From: Bacillota bacterium
GTDB lineage: Bacteria; Bacillota; Clostridia; Lachnospirales; Lachnospiraceae
Length of the DNA stretch: 64,000 bases
Assembly (NCBI GenBank): GCA_902363515.1
Contig: CABJAN010000008.1
Span: forward strand, 81,979-145,978
Direction of reading: 5' to 3'
Below are positions 29,838 through 40,039 of this stretch, one piece after another. A program made the translations under genes and the position numbers. How positions within the stretch are numbered: the stretch's first letter is position 1; each line of letters opens with the position of its first letter. Below the pieces are notes generated by a model that was given only the letters and a program-made list of their open reading frames with translations, had not been told where the DNA came from and ran no database searches.

Positions 29838-32132
29838 CTATCTTCCTGCCCTGTAATAATTAATCAGGCATCCATCCAGGATAATCTGTCTTTCATCTGC
29901 TGTCATTTCTCCCAGATTTAAAGTAAATTCTTTCAGTGATTCTCCCACTACATAAGCCTTTACTTCTCTGGCACTGTTTTCAATGGCTCTCCTGATTCCA
30001 GGAACAAAGAGGTACTCTCCGTTTTGAAAGGGAAGTTCTCCGTTTTGAATCAAAAATGGCAGCATTCCCCAGTTCATTAAGTTGGAGCGGTATCTCTTCG
30101 TTGCATATTCATTTGCAATATTAGCCCAGCCCCCTAAAACCTTCTGGCAGGAAGCCGCCTGTTCTCTTGCTGATCCGTCTCCTGGTTTTACAGCAAAAAT
30201 CGTACTTCCGATTCCTGTGTTTTCGTTATTCACATCTGGATAAACAGTCCTTACCTGTTCCAGTACCTTTCCGACTTCTGCTACTACTTCACCTGGACAT
30301 CTTCCTTCTTCTCTGGCTATTTCCGCTTCCTGCACTTCTTTTGCTTTTCCCACATAAGCAGGATCTTTTCTGGACAGGGCAAACTCAGCCAGTCGCAATG
30401 GATTGGAACGGAAAGAGGATGTTTCACCAGAAGGAATGAGTTCATCTGTGGTAGTAACCGGATCGTGAATTTCTGACACTACCTTCAGAAGAAGATTTTC
30501 CGTAAGCGCCGGCATTTGCGGCCAGTCTTTAATATTAGGACCAAACTGCACTTCCACCGTTTCATCTGCCACACCTTTACTATCAAATACGCGGTTTGCA
30601 TAAATAGTACTGTCAAAATAATATTTTGGCTTTCTGTATTCGCCTGCATACTCTGTTGCTGGTGTGAGGAATCCTTTATTTGCTGCTGTAGCCGCAATGG
30701 AACGGGCATCCATAAGGGCCACCGAAGAAATCTGTCCTTCCTGAATCTTAGATCCTTCACGATTGGGGAAGTTTCTGGTAGAATGGCGAATGCTCAGAGC
30801 ATTGTTTGCAGGTGTATCACCCGCCCCAAAGCAAGGACCGCAGAATGCTGTTTTTACCACTGCTCCTGTCTGAATCAAATCAGCCAGAACTCCATTCTTA
30901 GCCAGTTCCATATAAATCGGTGTGCTGGCAGGATAAATGCTCAGTGTAAAGGCATCTGCTCCTATACTGCTGCCTTTGAGGATATCCGCTGCATCGCAGA
31001 TATTCTCAAATCCGCCTCCAGCGCAGCCTGCAATAATTCCCTGCTCCACATACAGCTTTCCGTCTCTTACCTTGTCCTTTAAGGTATATGGTATCTTTCC
31101 ATCCAGACTTATCTGTGCCTTTCTCTCCACATCATCCAGAATATCCATTAAATTCTCATTGAGTTCCTCAATGGTATAGGTATTGCTTGGATGGAAAGGC
31201 ATGGCAATCATAGGACGAATCTGCCCAAGATCCACATGAACCAGACCATCATAATAAGTCACCGCACCAGGCTGAAGTTCCCGGTAGGCCTCTTTTCTTC
31301 CATGAATTTCATAAAAATCTTTCACAATGGAGTCTGTTTTCCAAATGGAAGAAAGGCAGGTAGTTTCTGTTGTCATAACGTCCACACCGATTCTGAAATC
31401 AGCGCTTAAATTCTCCACACCGGGACCTATAAATTCCATAACTTTATTTTTCACATAACCATTGGCAAACACAGCCCCGATAATCGCCAGGGCAACGTCC
31501 TGAGGGCCTACTCCCGGAATTGGCTTTCCTGTAAGATAAATGCCTACCACTTCCGGACGTTTAATATCATAAGTCCTTCCCAAAAGCTGCTTCACAAGCT
31601 CAGGACCGCCTTCTCCCATAGCCATGGTTCCCAAAGCTCCATAGCGGGTATGGCTGTCAGAACCCAGAATCATCTTGCCACCTTCTGCCAGCATTTCTCT
31701 GGCAAACTGATGAATGACTGCCTGATGGGGCGGTACATAAACACCGCCATAACGCTTTGCACAGGTGAGACCAAACATGTGGTCATCCTCATTAATGGTA
31801 CCGCCTACTGCGCACAGGGAATTATGGCAGTTGGTAAGCACATAGGGAATGGGGAATTTCTCCAGTCCTGATGCCCTGGCGGTCTGAATGATTCCCACAA
31901 AGGTAATATCATGAGAAGTTAATTTATCAAATTTAATCTTCAAATTATCCATATTGCCAGAGGTATTATGCTCAGCAAGAATAGAATACGCAATGGTATT
32001 TTTCGCTGCCTCTTCTTTCCTGGGAGCATTTTTCCCTGTCAGAGAATGAATCCATGCTTCCGCCTCCGGTCCATCCTCCATCAGCTCCGTCCCATTGATT
32101 AACCATGCACCTTTTTTATATAAATTTATCAT
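29838..32132 (-). CDS. Aconitase-family hydratase (YbhJ-like)
   Basis: 764-residue member of the aconitase superfamily. The [4Fe-4S] ligand motif [15 protein letters not shown] and an upstream Cys in [12 protein letters not shown] give the three cluster ligands. [20 protein letters not shown] is the substrate-binding histidine region, and the C-terminal swivel domain contains [12 protein letters not shown]. It resembles the uncharacterised E. coli YbhJ rather than housekeeping aconitase, so the substrate is unknown. Transcribed alone; the adjacent upstream CdaR-type regulator is on the same strand and could control it. Confidence 0.85.
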   Translation of the reverse strand: MINLYKKGAWLINGTELMEDGPEAEAWIHSLTGKNAPRKEEAAKNTIAYSILAEHNTSGNMDNLKIKFDKLTSHDITFVGIIQTARASGLEKFPIPYVLTNCHNSLCAVGGTINEDDHMFGLTCAKRYGGVYVPPHQAVIHQFAREMLAEGGKMILGSDSHTRYGALGTMAMGEGGPELVKQLLGRTYDIKRPEVVGIYLTGKPIPGVGPQDVALAIIGAVFANGYVKNKVMEFIGPGVENLSADFRIGVDVMTTETTCLSSIWKTDSIVKDFYEIHGRKEAYRELQPGAVTYYDGLVHVDLGQIRPMIAMPFHPSNTYTIEELNENLMDILDDVERKAQISLDGKIPYTLKDKVRDGKLYVEQGIIAGCAGGGFENICDAADILKGSSIGADAFTLSIYPASTPIYMELAKNGVLADLIQTGAVVKTAFCGPCFGAGDTPANNALSIRHSTRNFPNREGSKIQEGQISSVALMDARSIAATAANKGFLTPATEYAGEYRKPKYYFDSTIYANRVFDSKGVADETVEVQFGPNIKDWPQMPALTENLLLKVVSEIHDPVTTTDELIPSGETSSFRSNPLRLAEFALSRKDPAYVGKAKEVQEAEIAREEGRCPGEVVAEVGKVLEQVRTVYPDVNNENTGIGSTIFAVKPGDGSAREQAASCQKVLGGWANIANEYATKRYRSNLMNWGMLPFLIQNGELPFQNGEYLFVPGIRRAIENSAREVKAYVVGESLKEFTLNLGEMTADERQIILDGCLINYYRAGR

Positions 32133-32241
32133 ACCGCTCCTCCATCTCTTTTTTTCATCTAGTCTCTATTATAGATTTTATTATAGTAAAATGCAAGCAT
32201 TTTAGCGCATTAAATTAATTGTATACAATTTATATGTAAAA

Positions 32242-32308
32242 ATAAGGACTGTTCCATTAAGCTATATCACTGCTATTTCAGATATTCACTTAATAAAGCC
32301 AGTCCTAT
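32242..32308 (-). terminator. Terminator of the CdaR-type regulator
   Basis: AAGGACTG and CAGTCCT arms, with an inner ATTAAG/CTTAAT stem, are followed on the minus strand by TTATTTTTAC. It lies 16 bp past the stop codon. Confidence 0.6.
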
Positions 32309-32324
32309 ATTTCTTATCCTTGTC

Positions 32325-33410
32325 TTAATCCTGTTTCCTCATAAATTCCATATAGCTGGAAACCATAAGAGCAATTTTAAAAGTCAGGGCATCGTCAAAC
32401 ACACGGATGTCCAGTCCTGTACTCTTCTGGATTTTCTCCAGTCTGTATACCAGCGTATTTCTGTGAAGGAATAACTGTCTGGAAGTCTCAGAAATATTCA
32501 GGTTGTTGTCAAAGAATTTGTTAATGGTATTTAATGTCTCATCGTCCAATGACTCAGGCAGTCTTCCGCCAAACACTTCTTTCATAAACATTTCGCAAAG
32601 AGGCATTGGAAGCTGGTAAATCAGACGTCCGATTCCCAGATTATTATATCCTACAATACTCTTCTCCACATAGAAAATTTTTCCTACATCAAGAGCCATT
32701 TTCGCTTCTTTGTAAGAGCGTGACACGTCCTTGATTTCATTGATAATATTTCCATAGGAAACACGTACCTGTGACATTGCCTCAGCGTTTAACATGTCCA
32801 CAATCATCTTGGCAATTCCTTCGATTTCCTCATAACCGTCATTTTCTTCCAGACTGCGGACAATAATAATATTCTTCTCATCAATAGCTGTAATAAAATC
32901 ATTGTTCCTGGAAATGAACAGATTCTTGAGAATTTCCATAGAATCCTGGTCTTTTTCATTCTTTGTTTCAATGAGAAGTACCACACGTTTTGCTTCTACT
33001 GCAATATGAAGTTTTTTGGCTCTGTTATAAACATCTACCAAAAGCAGATTGTCCAGAATCAGGTTCTGGATAAAGTTAGATTTATCAAAGCGTTCCTTAT
33101 AAGCAACAATCAGGTTCTGAATCTGCGCTACTGCTACACGGCCAATCATATAAGCATCTTCATTGCTTCCTCTTGCTACCAGCACATATTCTACTGTCTG
33201 GTTATCATAAATTTTAAAGAAATGGTAGCCCTTAATCACCTGGCTGTCTGCCATGGATTCTGCAAAAGCTCTGATATCGCCAAAATCTTCATTTTCCACA
33301 GCAAAGGTGGTAGAATTCACCTTTCCGTCTATATCCATAACACAAAGGTCAATTCTCGTAATGGCTCTTAATTCGTCTAATGTTTTTTGTATTACCTGGC
33401 TTGAAATCAT
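32325..33410 (-). CDS. CdaR/PucR-type transcriptional regulator
   Basis: 361-residue regulator with the sugar-diacid recognition (CdaR) architecture. The N-terminal ligand-binding part (ITRIDLCVMDIDGKVN) is followed by a GGDEF-like middle region. A PucR-type C-terminal helix-turn-helix lies in NNLNISETSRQLFLHRNTLV and RLEKIQ. It likely responds to a small metabolite such as a sugar acid; the ligand is not identifiable. It may regulate the downstream aconitase-family gene (inference). Nuclease copy 2 lies just upstream in opposite orientation. Confidence 0.85.
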   Translation of the reverse strand: MISSQVIQKTLDELRAITRIDLCVMDIDGKVNSTTFAVENEDFGDIRAFAESMADSQVIKGYHFFKIYDNQTVEYVLVARGSNEDAYMIGRVAVAQIQNLIVAYKERFDKSNFIQNLILDNLLLVDVYNRAKKLHIAVEAKRVVLLIETKNEKDQDSMEILKNLFISRNNDFITAIDEKNIIIVRSLEENDGYEEIEGIAKMIVDMLNAEAMSQVRVSYGNIINEIKDVSRSYKEAKMALDVGKIFYVEKSIVGYNNLGIGRLIYQLPMPLCEMFMKEVFGGRLPESLDDETLNTINKFFDNNLNISETSRQLFLHRNTLVYRLEKIQKSTGLDIRVFDDALTFKIALMVSSYMEFMRKQD

Positions 33411-33537
33411 AGTTTCTTCTCTCCTTTGGGCGCTATCCCGAGATTTTCTAGGTTAATAATACCTTATTTTTCGACTGTTGGCAACCTGCCTGTTTGGAAT
33501 TATCCAAATTATTTCTTTCTTTTTTGGGATTTTCGTG

Positions 33538-34584
33538 TCAAAATAAAGAAAAATCATTATTTTCTTATTATCTGTGGGCTCTGCCAATCTATTTTCAATT
33601 CTTATTCCGGAAAATCCATGCTTTCCCAACATAAGAAGCAGGAGATTCCGAAATAACAGGAATCTCCGCAACATCAAATAAAGGAGGTTCTTAATGAGTG
33701 AAAAGAAAAAGAAACTACAATGGCATCCTGCTTTTGTTGCAGGCATGCAGATTGAGTTTGGCGAAGAAGCCAGGTTTTTAACCTTTAACCCTGAACATCT
33801 GCTTGGGACAAAGCCAATGCAGATTGACATTTTAATCAAAAAGGATTCCGACCATGTATTACATAAAAATATCGGCAGAATCTTCCGGAAACACAATATC
33901 ATCGAATACAAAGCTCCCGGCGATTATTTAAGCATTGATGATTTTTATAAAGTTTACGGATATACCTGTTTCTACAAATCCAACACCAGAACTGCAGATT
34001 CCATAAAATTTCAGGATTTGACCATTACACTGGTAAGCGAATCCTACCCCAGGAAGTTAATCCGGCATTTACGGCAAACACAGCATTATGATATAAAAGA
34101 AATGGAAGCTGGAATTTATTATGTCATTGGGGCTCCTCTTCCTATCCAGATAATTGTAACTGCAAAACTCTCAAAAGAAGAAAATTTCTGGCTGGGGAAT
34201 TTAACCAACCGTGTAAAAAACACAAAGGACGTACAGCATTTACTTGCTGAATATAAAAAGCATAAAAAAGATATCCTTTATGAATCCATCATGGACATTA
34301 TTGTAAAAGCAAATCCTAAAATGTTCGAAAAGGAAGGTGACATTATGTGTGAAGCATTAGAAGAATTAATGAAAGACGAATTAGAAGCTCAGATGCAGAA
34401 GGGTAAAGAGATTGGTCAGGAAATCGGTCAAAAAATGGGAATACTTCAGGGTGAACGCCAGGGTGAAACCCGCGTAAACCAGCTCAACCAGAAGCTCATT
34501 GCGCTTGGACGAATGGATGATATGTTGAAGTCCGTCTCTGATACTGTATTTCAGCAAAAGTTATTCAAAGAGTTCAATCTTTAA
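33538..34584 (+). repeat. Dispersed repeat containing a nuclease gene, copy 2
   Basis: Near-identical to 8761-9795, including ~155 bp of 5' flank with the ribosome binding site. It ends exactly at the stop codon. Small differences include an extra 12 bp in the repeat-rich 3' part of the gene. Confidence 0.8.
33694..34584 (+). CDS. PD-(D/E)XK nuclease-like protein (Rpn/transposase-associated type), copy 2
   Basis: 296 residues, almost identical to the protein at 8917-9795, with the same putative catalytic D45 and E71-Y-K73. It differs by a handful of substitutions and an extended C-terminal helix (KGKEIGQEIGQKMGILQGE) where copy 1 has a shorter KGKEIGQKLGEMRGE. It is again the only plus-strand gene among minus-strand neighbours, inserted between the cdaR promoter and araA. 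Purifying conservation in both copies suggests a functional protein or recent duplication. Confidence 0.75.
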   Translation: MSEKKKKLQWHPAFVAGMQIEFGEEARFLTFNPEHLLGTKPMQIDILIKKDSDHVLHKNIGRIFRKHNIIEYKAPGDYLSIDDFYKVYGYTCFYKSNTRTADSIKFQDLTITLVSESYPRKLIRHLRQTQHYDIKEMEAGIYYVIGAPLPIQIIVTAKLSKEENFWLGNLTNRVKNTKDVQHLLAEYKKHKKDILYESIMDIIVKANPKMFEKEGDIMCEALEELMKDELEAQMQKGKEIGQEIGQKMGILQGERQGETRVNQLNQKLIALGRMDDMLKSVSDTVFQQKLFKEFNL

Positions 34585-34587
34585 TTT

Positions 34588-34644
34588 AAAAAGAACCTTC
34601 TCACAAAGTATTTTCCTGGCTACTCTGTGAGAAGGTTCTTTTTT
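34588..34644. terminator. Bidirectional terminator between nuclease copy 2 and araA
   Basis: AAAAAGAACCTTCTCACA pairs with TGTGAGAAGGTTCTTTTTT. It serves convergent genes ending at 34584 and 34659. Confidence 0.88.
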
Positions 34645-34658
34645 GTCAAAGGTTTTTC

Positions 34659-36164
34659 TTAAATATGCAGTCTGAAGGCTGCTTCATTCCACCGAAGCTC
34701 ATTTTTCAGATTGCGGATAGTAGTATCTTTATCAATATAAACCGCTTCAATTCCCATGGCTGCTGCCCAGTCTCCCATCTGTTCTGCTGTGAGGTCATAA
34801 GAAAATGCTGTATGGTGGGCGCCTCCGGCTAAAATCCATGCTTCTGCACCTGTCTGCAAATTGGGCTCTGGTGTCCAGAATGCAGTTGCAACCGGAAGTT
34901 TTGGCATAGGCTGTTCCACCTTCTTGCAATTCACATCATTAATAATCAAACGGAATCTGTCTCCCAAATCAATAAGGGATGTTGCAACACCTTTTCCGGT
35001 CTTGGAAGTAAAGACCAGTCTTGCCGGGTCTTCCCTGTCCCCCATGGAAAGCGGCTGGCACTTAATGCTGATAGGGCCTTCTGCAATGGTAGGGCAAACT
35101 TCCAGCATATGTGCCTCCAGAATACCTTCTTTTCCCGGAACCAGATTGTACGTATAGTCTTCCATAAAGGAAGTACCTTTTGCGTCTTTTTTGCCCTGGG
35201 TCATAATCTTCATCAGGCGTACCATGGCTGCTGTTTTCCAGTCGCCTTCACCGCCGAAGCCATAGCCTTTTTCCATTAATCGCTGAATTGCCAGCCCCGG
35301 AAGCTGCTGTAAGGAGCCCAAATCCCCGAAGTGGGTAACAATGGCCTGATAATTTTTCTCTTCTAAGAAACGTTCAAATCCAATCTCAATCTGCGCCTGT
35401 ACTGCAACATGCTTTCTGAATTCTGCTGCGTCTCTTCCTTCCAGAAGAATTTCGTATTTGTCATAATATTCTTCTACCAAAGCATCTGTATCACCCTTGG
35501 ATACTTCTTTCACCGCTTCTGCGATTTCATTCACCGGATAAGCATCTACTTCCCAGCCAAATTTAATCTGCGCTTCTACCTTATCTCCTTCTGTAACAGC
35601 TACATTTCTCATATTATCTGCAATTCTCATAACACGAATATGACTGCTTTCAATTACTCCAATGGCTGTTCTCATCCAGGAAGCAATTCTTTCCTGAACT
35701 ACTTTATCATCCCAGAAGCCAACAATGACTTTACGCTCAATTTTCATGCGGCTTACAATATGCCCATACTCTCTGTCACCATGAGCCGCCTGGTTTTCAT
35801 TCATAAAGTCCATATCAATACTGTCATAAGGAATCTCTCTGTTAAACTGTGTATGCAGATGAAGCAGCGGTTTTCTGTATTCCTGTAAACCTAAAATCCA
35901 GGATTTTGCAGGGGAAAAGGTGTGCATCCAGGTAATGACTCCCGCACAGGTCTCATCTGCATTTGCCTCATTGAAGGTCTGGCGAATCATAGTGTTGGTA
36001 AGAAGTGTTGGCTTCCAAACCACTTCATAAGGAAGAACTCCTGACTGATTCAGACGGTCTACCATAATTCTGGAATGTTCTGCCACATGCTCCAGACATT
36101 CATCTCCATATAAATCCTGAGAACCGGTACAAAACCAGAACTTGTAATTTTTCATTTCTAACAT
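34659..36164 (-). CDS. araA: L-arabinose isomerase
   Basis: Converts L-arabinose to L-ribulose in the cytoplasm, the first step of arabinose catabolism. 501 residues, the family length. Typical blocks are FWFCTGSQDLYGDECLEHV, CAGVITWMHTFSPAKSWI and GYGFGGEGDWKTAAMVRLMK; conserved metal-binding Glu/His residues lie in these and in the later AHMLEVCP region. No araB or araD follows it directly; the FGGY kinase at 7-8.6 kb could supply the next step. GGAGG precedes the ATG and a TATACT lies in the divergent region shared with the AraC regulator. Confidence 0.96.
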   Translation of the reverse strand: MLEMKNYKFWFCTGSQDLYGDECLEHVAEHSRIMVDRLNQSGVLPYEVVWKPTLLTNTMIRQTFNEANADETCAGVITWMHTFSPAKSWILGLQEYRKPLLHLHTQFNREIPYDSIDMDFMNENQAAHGDREYGHIVSRMKIERKVIVGFWDDKVVQERIASWMRTAIGVIESSHIRVMRIADNMRNVAVTEGDKVEAQIKFGWEVDAYPVNEIAEAVKEVSKGDTDALVEEYYDKYEILLEGRDAAEFRKHVAVQAQIEIGFERFLEEKNYQAIVTHFGDLGSLQQLPGLAIQRLMEKGYGFGGEGDWKTAAMVRLMKIMTQGKKDAKGTSFMEDYTYNLVPGKEGILEAHMLEVCPTIAEGPISIKCQPLSMGDREDPARLVFTSKTGKGVATSLIDLGDRFRLIINDVNCKKVEQPMPKLPVATAFWTPEPNLQTGAEAWILAGGAHHTAFSYDLTAEQMGDWAAAMGIEAVYIDKDTTIRNLKNELRWNEAAFRLHI

Positions 36165-36311
36165 AATTTTTTCCTCCGCTTTTCTTGAAACATTCTTGTC
36201 TTTCTAAGTGTGAGTATAGTATGAAGAAGAAAAAAAGAAAAGAAATCTATTCTTTATTTATAGACATTTATTATCTTTTTTGTTACAGTAAAAAGAACAG
36301 GAGGATTTCGT

Positions 36312-37193
36312 ATGTTAGCAAATTTTGAGAAAAGAGAACATTCTGATAAATCAAACGTCTGGGCCGGAAGCTACCAAAATCTTCACAACCTGCCTCACTG
36401 GCATCTGGAATGTGAGCTGATTTATGTAAAAAAAGGGGAAGTAACTGTTTCCTATAACAATACTGCCTACCACCTTCAGGAAGAAGACTGTATTTTTATT
36501 AACAGCGGAGAAATCCACTATATTAAGGGCTCTAAGGACAGCATCACCATGATTCTCATGTTTGATACAGTTCTTCTTGGAACTATTTCGTCCAGACATT
36601 TCCAACTTCTCTACCCAAGACTCAGACATCCTTATCCTGTGGTAGAATATTTCAACAGCATACAAACAGAGCTTAAAAATAAAAAAGACTTTTATGATAT
36701 TAAGATTTCCTGTATGATGACCAACCTGATGATAGATATCTTCCGCCAGGAACCTTTGTGCGAACAAAAACACTTAAAAGACAGCAGCTCCATTGAAAAT
36801 TATAAGAGCCTGCTGTCTGAAATAGAAGAAAAATGCAGTTATATTACTTTTGAAGATGCCTGTCGCTTTATGGGACTTTCCAAGCCTTACTTTTCCCGTT
36901 TTTTTAAGAATCTTTCCGGCATGACCTTTTCCCAGTACCTGAATATTATCCGGCTGGAAAAAGCCATCCAGATGCTGAACCGCAACACTGAGCATTTGTC
37001 CATTACCCAGATTGCCTCTTCCTGTGGGTTTGATACCATACGTCACTTTAACCGGGTGTTCAAGGAATTTACCGGTCTCTCCCCAAGGCAGCTTCCAAAG
37101 GATTATGTGCTTAGCTCACATTCCATCCGTGGGATGAAAAAGAACTTTAATCCTACGCTTCCTTGTTCAGTGCTGCTGGAAGACCTTTTATAA
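36312..37193 (+). CDS. AraC-family regulator with cupin domain
   Basis: 293 residues. The N-terminal ~110 residues form a cupin sugar-sensing domain (NLPHWHLECELIYVKKGEVT, with its metal-binding-like His). Two AraC-type helix-turn-helix motifs occupy the C-terminus: FEDACRFMGLSKPYFSRFFK and ITQIASSCGFDTIRHFNRVF. It is divergent from araA with a 147-bp shared control region, so araA is the likely target. ACAGGAGG precedes the ATG. The 3' end overlaps the GH1 gene end by 6 bp on the opposite strand. Confidence 0.9.
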   Translation: MLANFEKREHSDKSNVWAGSYQNLHNLPHWHLECELIYVKKGEVTVSYNNTAYHLQEEDCIFINSGEIHYIKGSKDSITMILMFDTVLLGTISSRHFQLLYPRLRHPYPVVEYFNSIQTELKNKKDFYDIKISCMMTNLMIDIFRQEPLCEQKHLKDSSSIENYKSLLSEIEEKCSYITFEDACRFMGLSKPYFSRFFKNLSGMTFSQYLNIIRLEKAIQMLNRNTEHLSITQIASSCGFDTIRHFNRVFKEFTGLSPRQLPKDYVLSSHSIRGMKKNFNPTLPCSVLLEDLL

Positions 37194-38500
37194 AAATTCT
37201 CCATTTTCTCTGATTACTTTTTCATACCAGTAGCCGGAATCTTTTATGATTCTTTCCTGTGTTCTGTAATCCACATAAATCATTCCAAACCGATCTGCAT
37301 ATCCACTGTGCCACTCAAAATTATCCATAAGTGACCAGTGGAAATAACCCCTGATGTCTACGCCATTTTCAGAGGCATGTTTCAGCTGTTTTAAATAGCC
37401 CTCCAAAAAGTCAATCCGGTTCTGATCATGAACTTTTCCGTCTAAAGAGACTGTGTCATGACAGGAAAGTCCGTTTTCTGTAATATAAATAGGGCTTTGG
37501 TATCTCTCATACAGGAAATACGGTCCCCAGTATAAACATTCAGGCGTAACCGGCCATCCCAGGGCTGTTTTGGGAAATCCTTCATACCGCTTTACAACTT
37601 CCGGCTTTCCATCCTTTCCCATACGAATCCGGTTTCCGTTGTAAATATTTTGTCCGTAGAAATCAATAGGCTGGGAAATCAGCTTCATATCTTCCGGTGT
37701 CATATCCGGCAGATAGTCCTTATATAATTTCAGCCCATCTTCCGGATATTTTCCTCTGAAAATCGGGTCGCTCCACCAAGTTACATTCCAGGTCCAATTC
37801 TGCAAATCCGGATTTACCTGCATCAAATGCATACGCGCCGCTTCAATATCTTCCGGACGTTCACTATCTGGATAGCTCATAGAACCAGTAGGCGCAATTC
37901 CGATTAAAATATCTCTTTTGGCTGCCTGGCGCATCTTCTTCACCGCCATACCATGAGCCATAAGCACATGATGCGCCATTAAAAAACTATCTCTTACAGA
38001 TACTTTCAATCCAGGAGCATGTACTCCTGTCATGTAACCAAGTCCAATAAAACACTGAGGCTCATTCACAGTAAAAAAGTGAGTTACTTTATTAGAAAAT
38101 TCCCTTGCAATAAAAGCCGCATAGTCGGAAAACCACTCCACAATTTCCCGATTCATCCATCCGCCTTTTTTATAAAGCTCATAAGGAAGTTCCCAGTGAT
38201 ACAGGGTAATATATGGCTCTATATTCGCTGCGCATAACTCATCTACCAGCTCATGATAAAATTTCAATCCTTTTTCGTTCACTGTGCCTGTCCCGTTTGG
38301 AAAAACTCTGGACCAGTTAATGGAAAAACGGTATCCCTGAACTCCCATTTTTTTCATCAACGCCACATCTTCCCGAAATCTGTGGTAATGATCACAAGCC
38401 ACCTCTCCAGAATGTCCCTCAAAAACCTTTCCTTCTTCTTTGCAAAATACATCCCAGATATCCCAGCCTTTTCCATCTTGAAAAGCTGCTCCAACAGCTT
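37188..38500 (-). pseudogene. GH1 beta-glucosidase lacking its N-terminus
   Basis: Family GH1 (6-phospho-)beta-glucosidase sequence with acid/base Glu in FFTVNEPQ, nucleophile Glu in IYITENGLS, and the usual C-terminus HWSLMDNFEWHSGY. The homology continues upstream of the apparent GTG at 38402 through GAAFQDGKGWDIWDVF to about 38500, then ends inside the regulator gene. The first ~20 residues (the WGxATAxYQxEG region) and the start codon are missing. The likely cause is a deletion that fused the gene out of frame to the LacI regulator. Translation could only begin internally, so activity is doubtful. Confidence 0.8.
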
Positions 38501-39181
38501 TTTCATAATCTCATACCCCTCTTCATAAGAATAATAGGTGCAGTTTTTCACATACTTTTTTGAAAACCGGATTCCATTTTCACTGAGACATTCCCTATAT
38601 TCTTTAAACCGCTCTATTCCTGGCTTTTGATTTAATTCTCCTGTAATCATAGCGATTTTTTTGTGACCAAGGCGTATGAGATATTCCATAGCTTTTCGTA
38701 TTCCCTGTGCATTATTACTTAACACAGAATATTCGTTGACAAAAACTTCATTCAGGGAAACAATGGGAAACTTCTGGAACAACTGGCGGTATGTAATATG
38801 AAAATCAGAATCTGTTGAAATCAGCAAGATTCCATCTACCTGTCTTTTCACGCAAAGCTCTTCCAAATCTTCGGGAGGATGCTTTCTGATAAGCAGAATA
38901 TCATAGCCCAGTTCTCCCAGTGTTTTTCTGGCACTGTTTAACACTTCGGAAAAGAATGGATTCTGCAGTCCTCTCCAGTCATCGTAAACAACTGCTATTA
39001 CGCCTTCCCGCACAGATGTCTCATGAAAAAAACGATATTTTGATATATAACCCGTCTGTTTCGCCGCTTCCATAATCTTATTTCTGGCTTCTTCCCCTAC
39101 GTCCCTGTAACCCCGGAACACTTTTGAAACTGTAGAGGGGGAATAGCCTGTTAATTTTGCAATGTCATATATGGTTGCCAT
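38357..39181 (-). pseudogene. LacI-family regulator truncated by deletion
   Basis: The N-terminal helix-turn-helix and hinge are intact (TIYDIAKLTGYSPSTVSKVF), followed by the sugar-binding core to EEGYEIMKKLLE near residue 228. Beyond ~38500 the frame reads out-of-phase GH1 sequence, giving an unrelated tail. About 100 residues of the second core lobe, needed for dimerisation and inducer response, are gone. Genes of a beta-glucoside-type uptake operon precede it (22 bp after the MalG-type permease). DNA binding might persist but regulation is probably lost. Confidence 0.8.
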
Positions 39182-39204
39182 GAAGTTTTCATCTCCTTAA
39201 TTCC

Positions 39205-40035
39205 TTATCCTTTCACCCCTCCTGCTGTCACACCACTGACAATCTGTTTGGAAAACATTAAAAATACAAGAATGACAGGAAACAGGGATAAAGAAATCCC
39301 CAGATAAATTGCACCGTAATCTGTTTTATAAATGTCTGATTTTAACAACTGCACTAACATTGGCAGCGTGTATTTTTCCTGCTCTGTTAAAATAATGTAA
39401 GGCATCATAAAGTTATTCCAGGTTCCCACAAAAGTCATAATTCCTGTAGTTGCCAATGCCGGTTTCATAAGCGGAAACATAATCCTGTTAAAAATGTAAA
39501 ACTCCTTTGCACCGTCAATCCTTGCAGCCTCCAAAAGACTTGGAGAAAATACACTGTCCAGATACTGCTTAATGAAAAATACCGTTGCCGGCGCTGCTAT
39601 AGTAGGAATAATCAGGGGAATATAGGTATTTACAAATCCCAGCATTACCATATATTTGTAGAAACCAATGAAACTAAGCTGAGCCGGAATCATAATCAAC
39701 AGCAGAATAAGGTTATAAACTTTTTCTTTATATTTAAAATTATAGGCTTTGATTCCATAGGCTGTCAACGCAGAAAAATATACCCCCAGCATGGTAGATA
39801 AGCCTGCAATAAAAGCGGAATTCAGGAAACCGCCTGCTAAGTTAAACCCTTTTTCAATAAGTCCTTTGTAATTCTCAACCAGGTGTCCGCCCGGCAGCAA
39901 ACTTACACCCTGTAAAATCTGATTGGTAGAACGGGTAGCATTTACAAAAGCCAGCCAGATTGGTATTAAGGTAATCACTGTAATAATTCCTGTGATTATG
40001 TACAGCATTGTCTTGGAAAGTTTCCGTTTTGTCAT
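39205..40035 (-). CDS. Sugar ABC transporter permease, MalG type
   Basis: Inner membrane permease (276 residues, six predicted membrane segments) of a CUT1-type carbohydrate importer. The EAA loop, which docks the ATPase, reads EAARIDGAKEFYIFNRIMFP. The MalF-type partner ends 4 bp upstream, so the two are co-translated. No ATPase gene is in the operon; the MsmK-type ATPase at 47.3 kb is a likely energiser. Its transporter probably lacks a functional binding protein here. Confidence 0.9.
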   Translation of the reverse strand: MTKRKLSKTMLYIITGIITVITLIPIWLAFVNATRSTNQILQGVSLLPGGHLVENYKGLIEKGFNLAGGFLNSAFIAGLSTMLGVYFSALTAYGIKAYNFKYKEKVYNLILLLIMIPAQLSFIGFYKYMVMLGFVNTYIPLIIPTIAAPATVFFIKQYLDSVFSPSLLEAARIDGAKEFYIFNRIMFPLMKPALATTGIMTFVGTWNNFMMPYIILTEQEKYTLPMLVQLLKSDIYKTDYGAIYLGISLSLFPVILVFLMFSKQIVSGVTAGGVKG

Positions 40036-40039
40036 GTTT

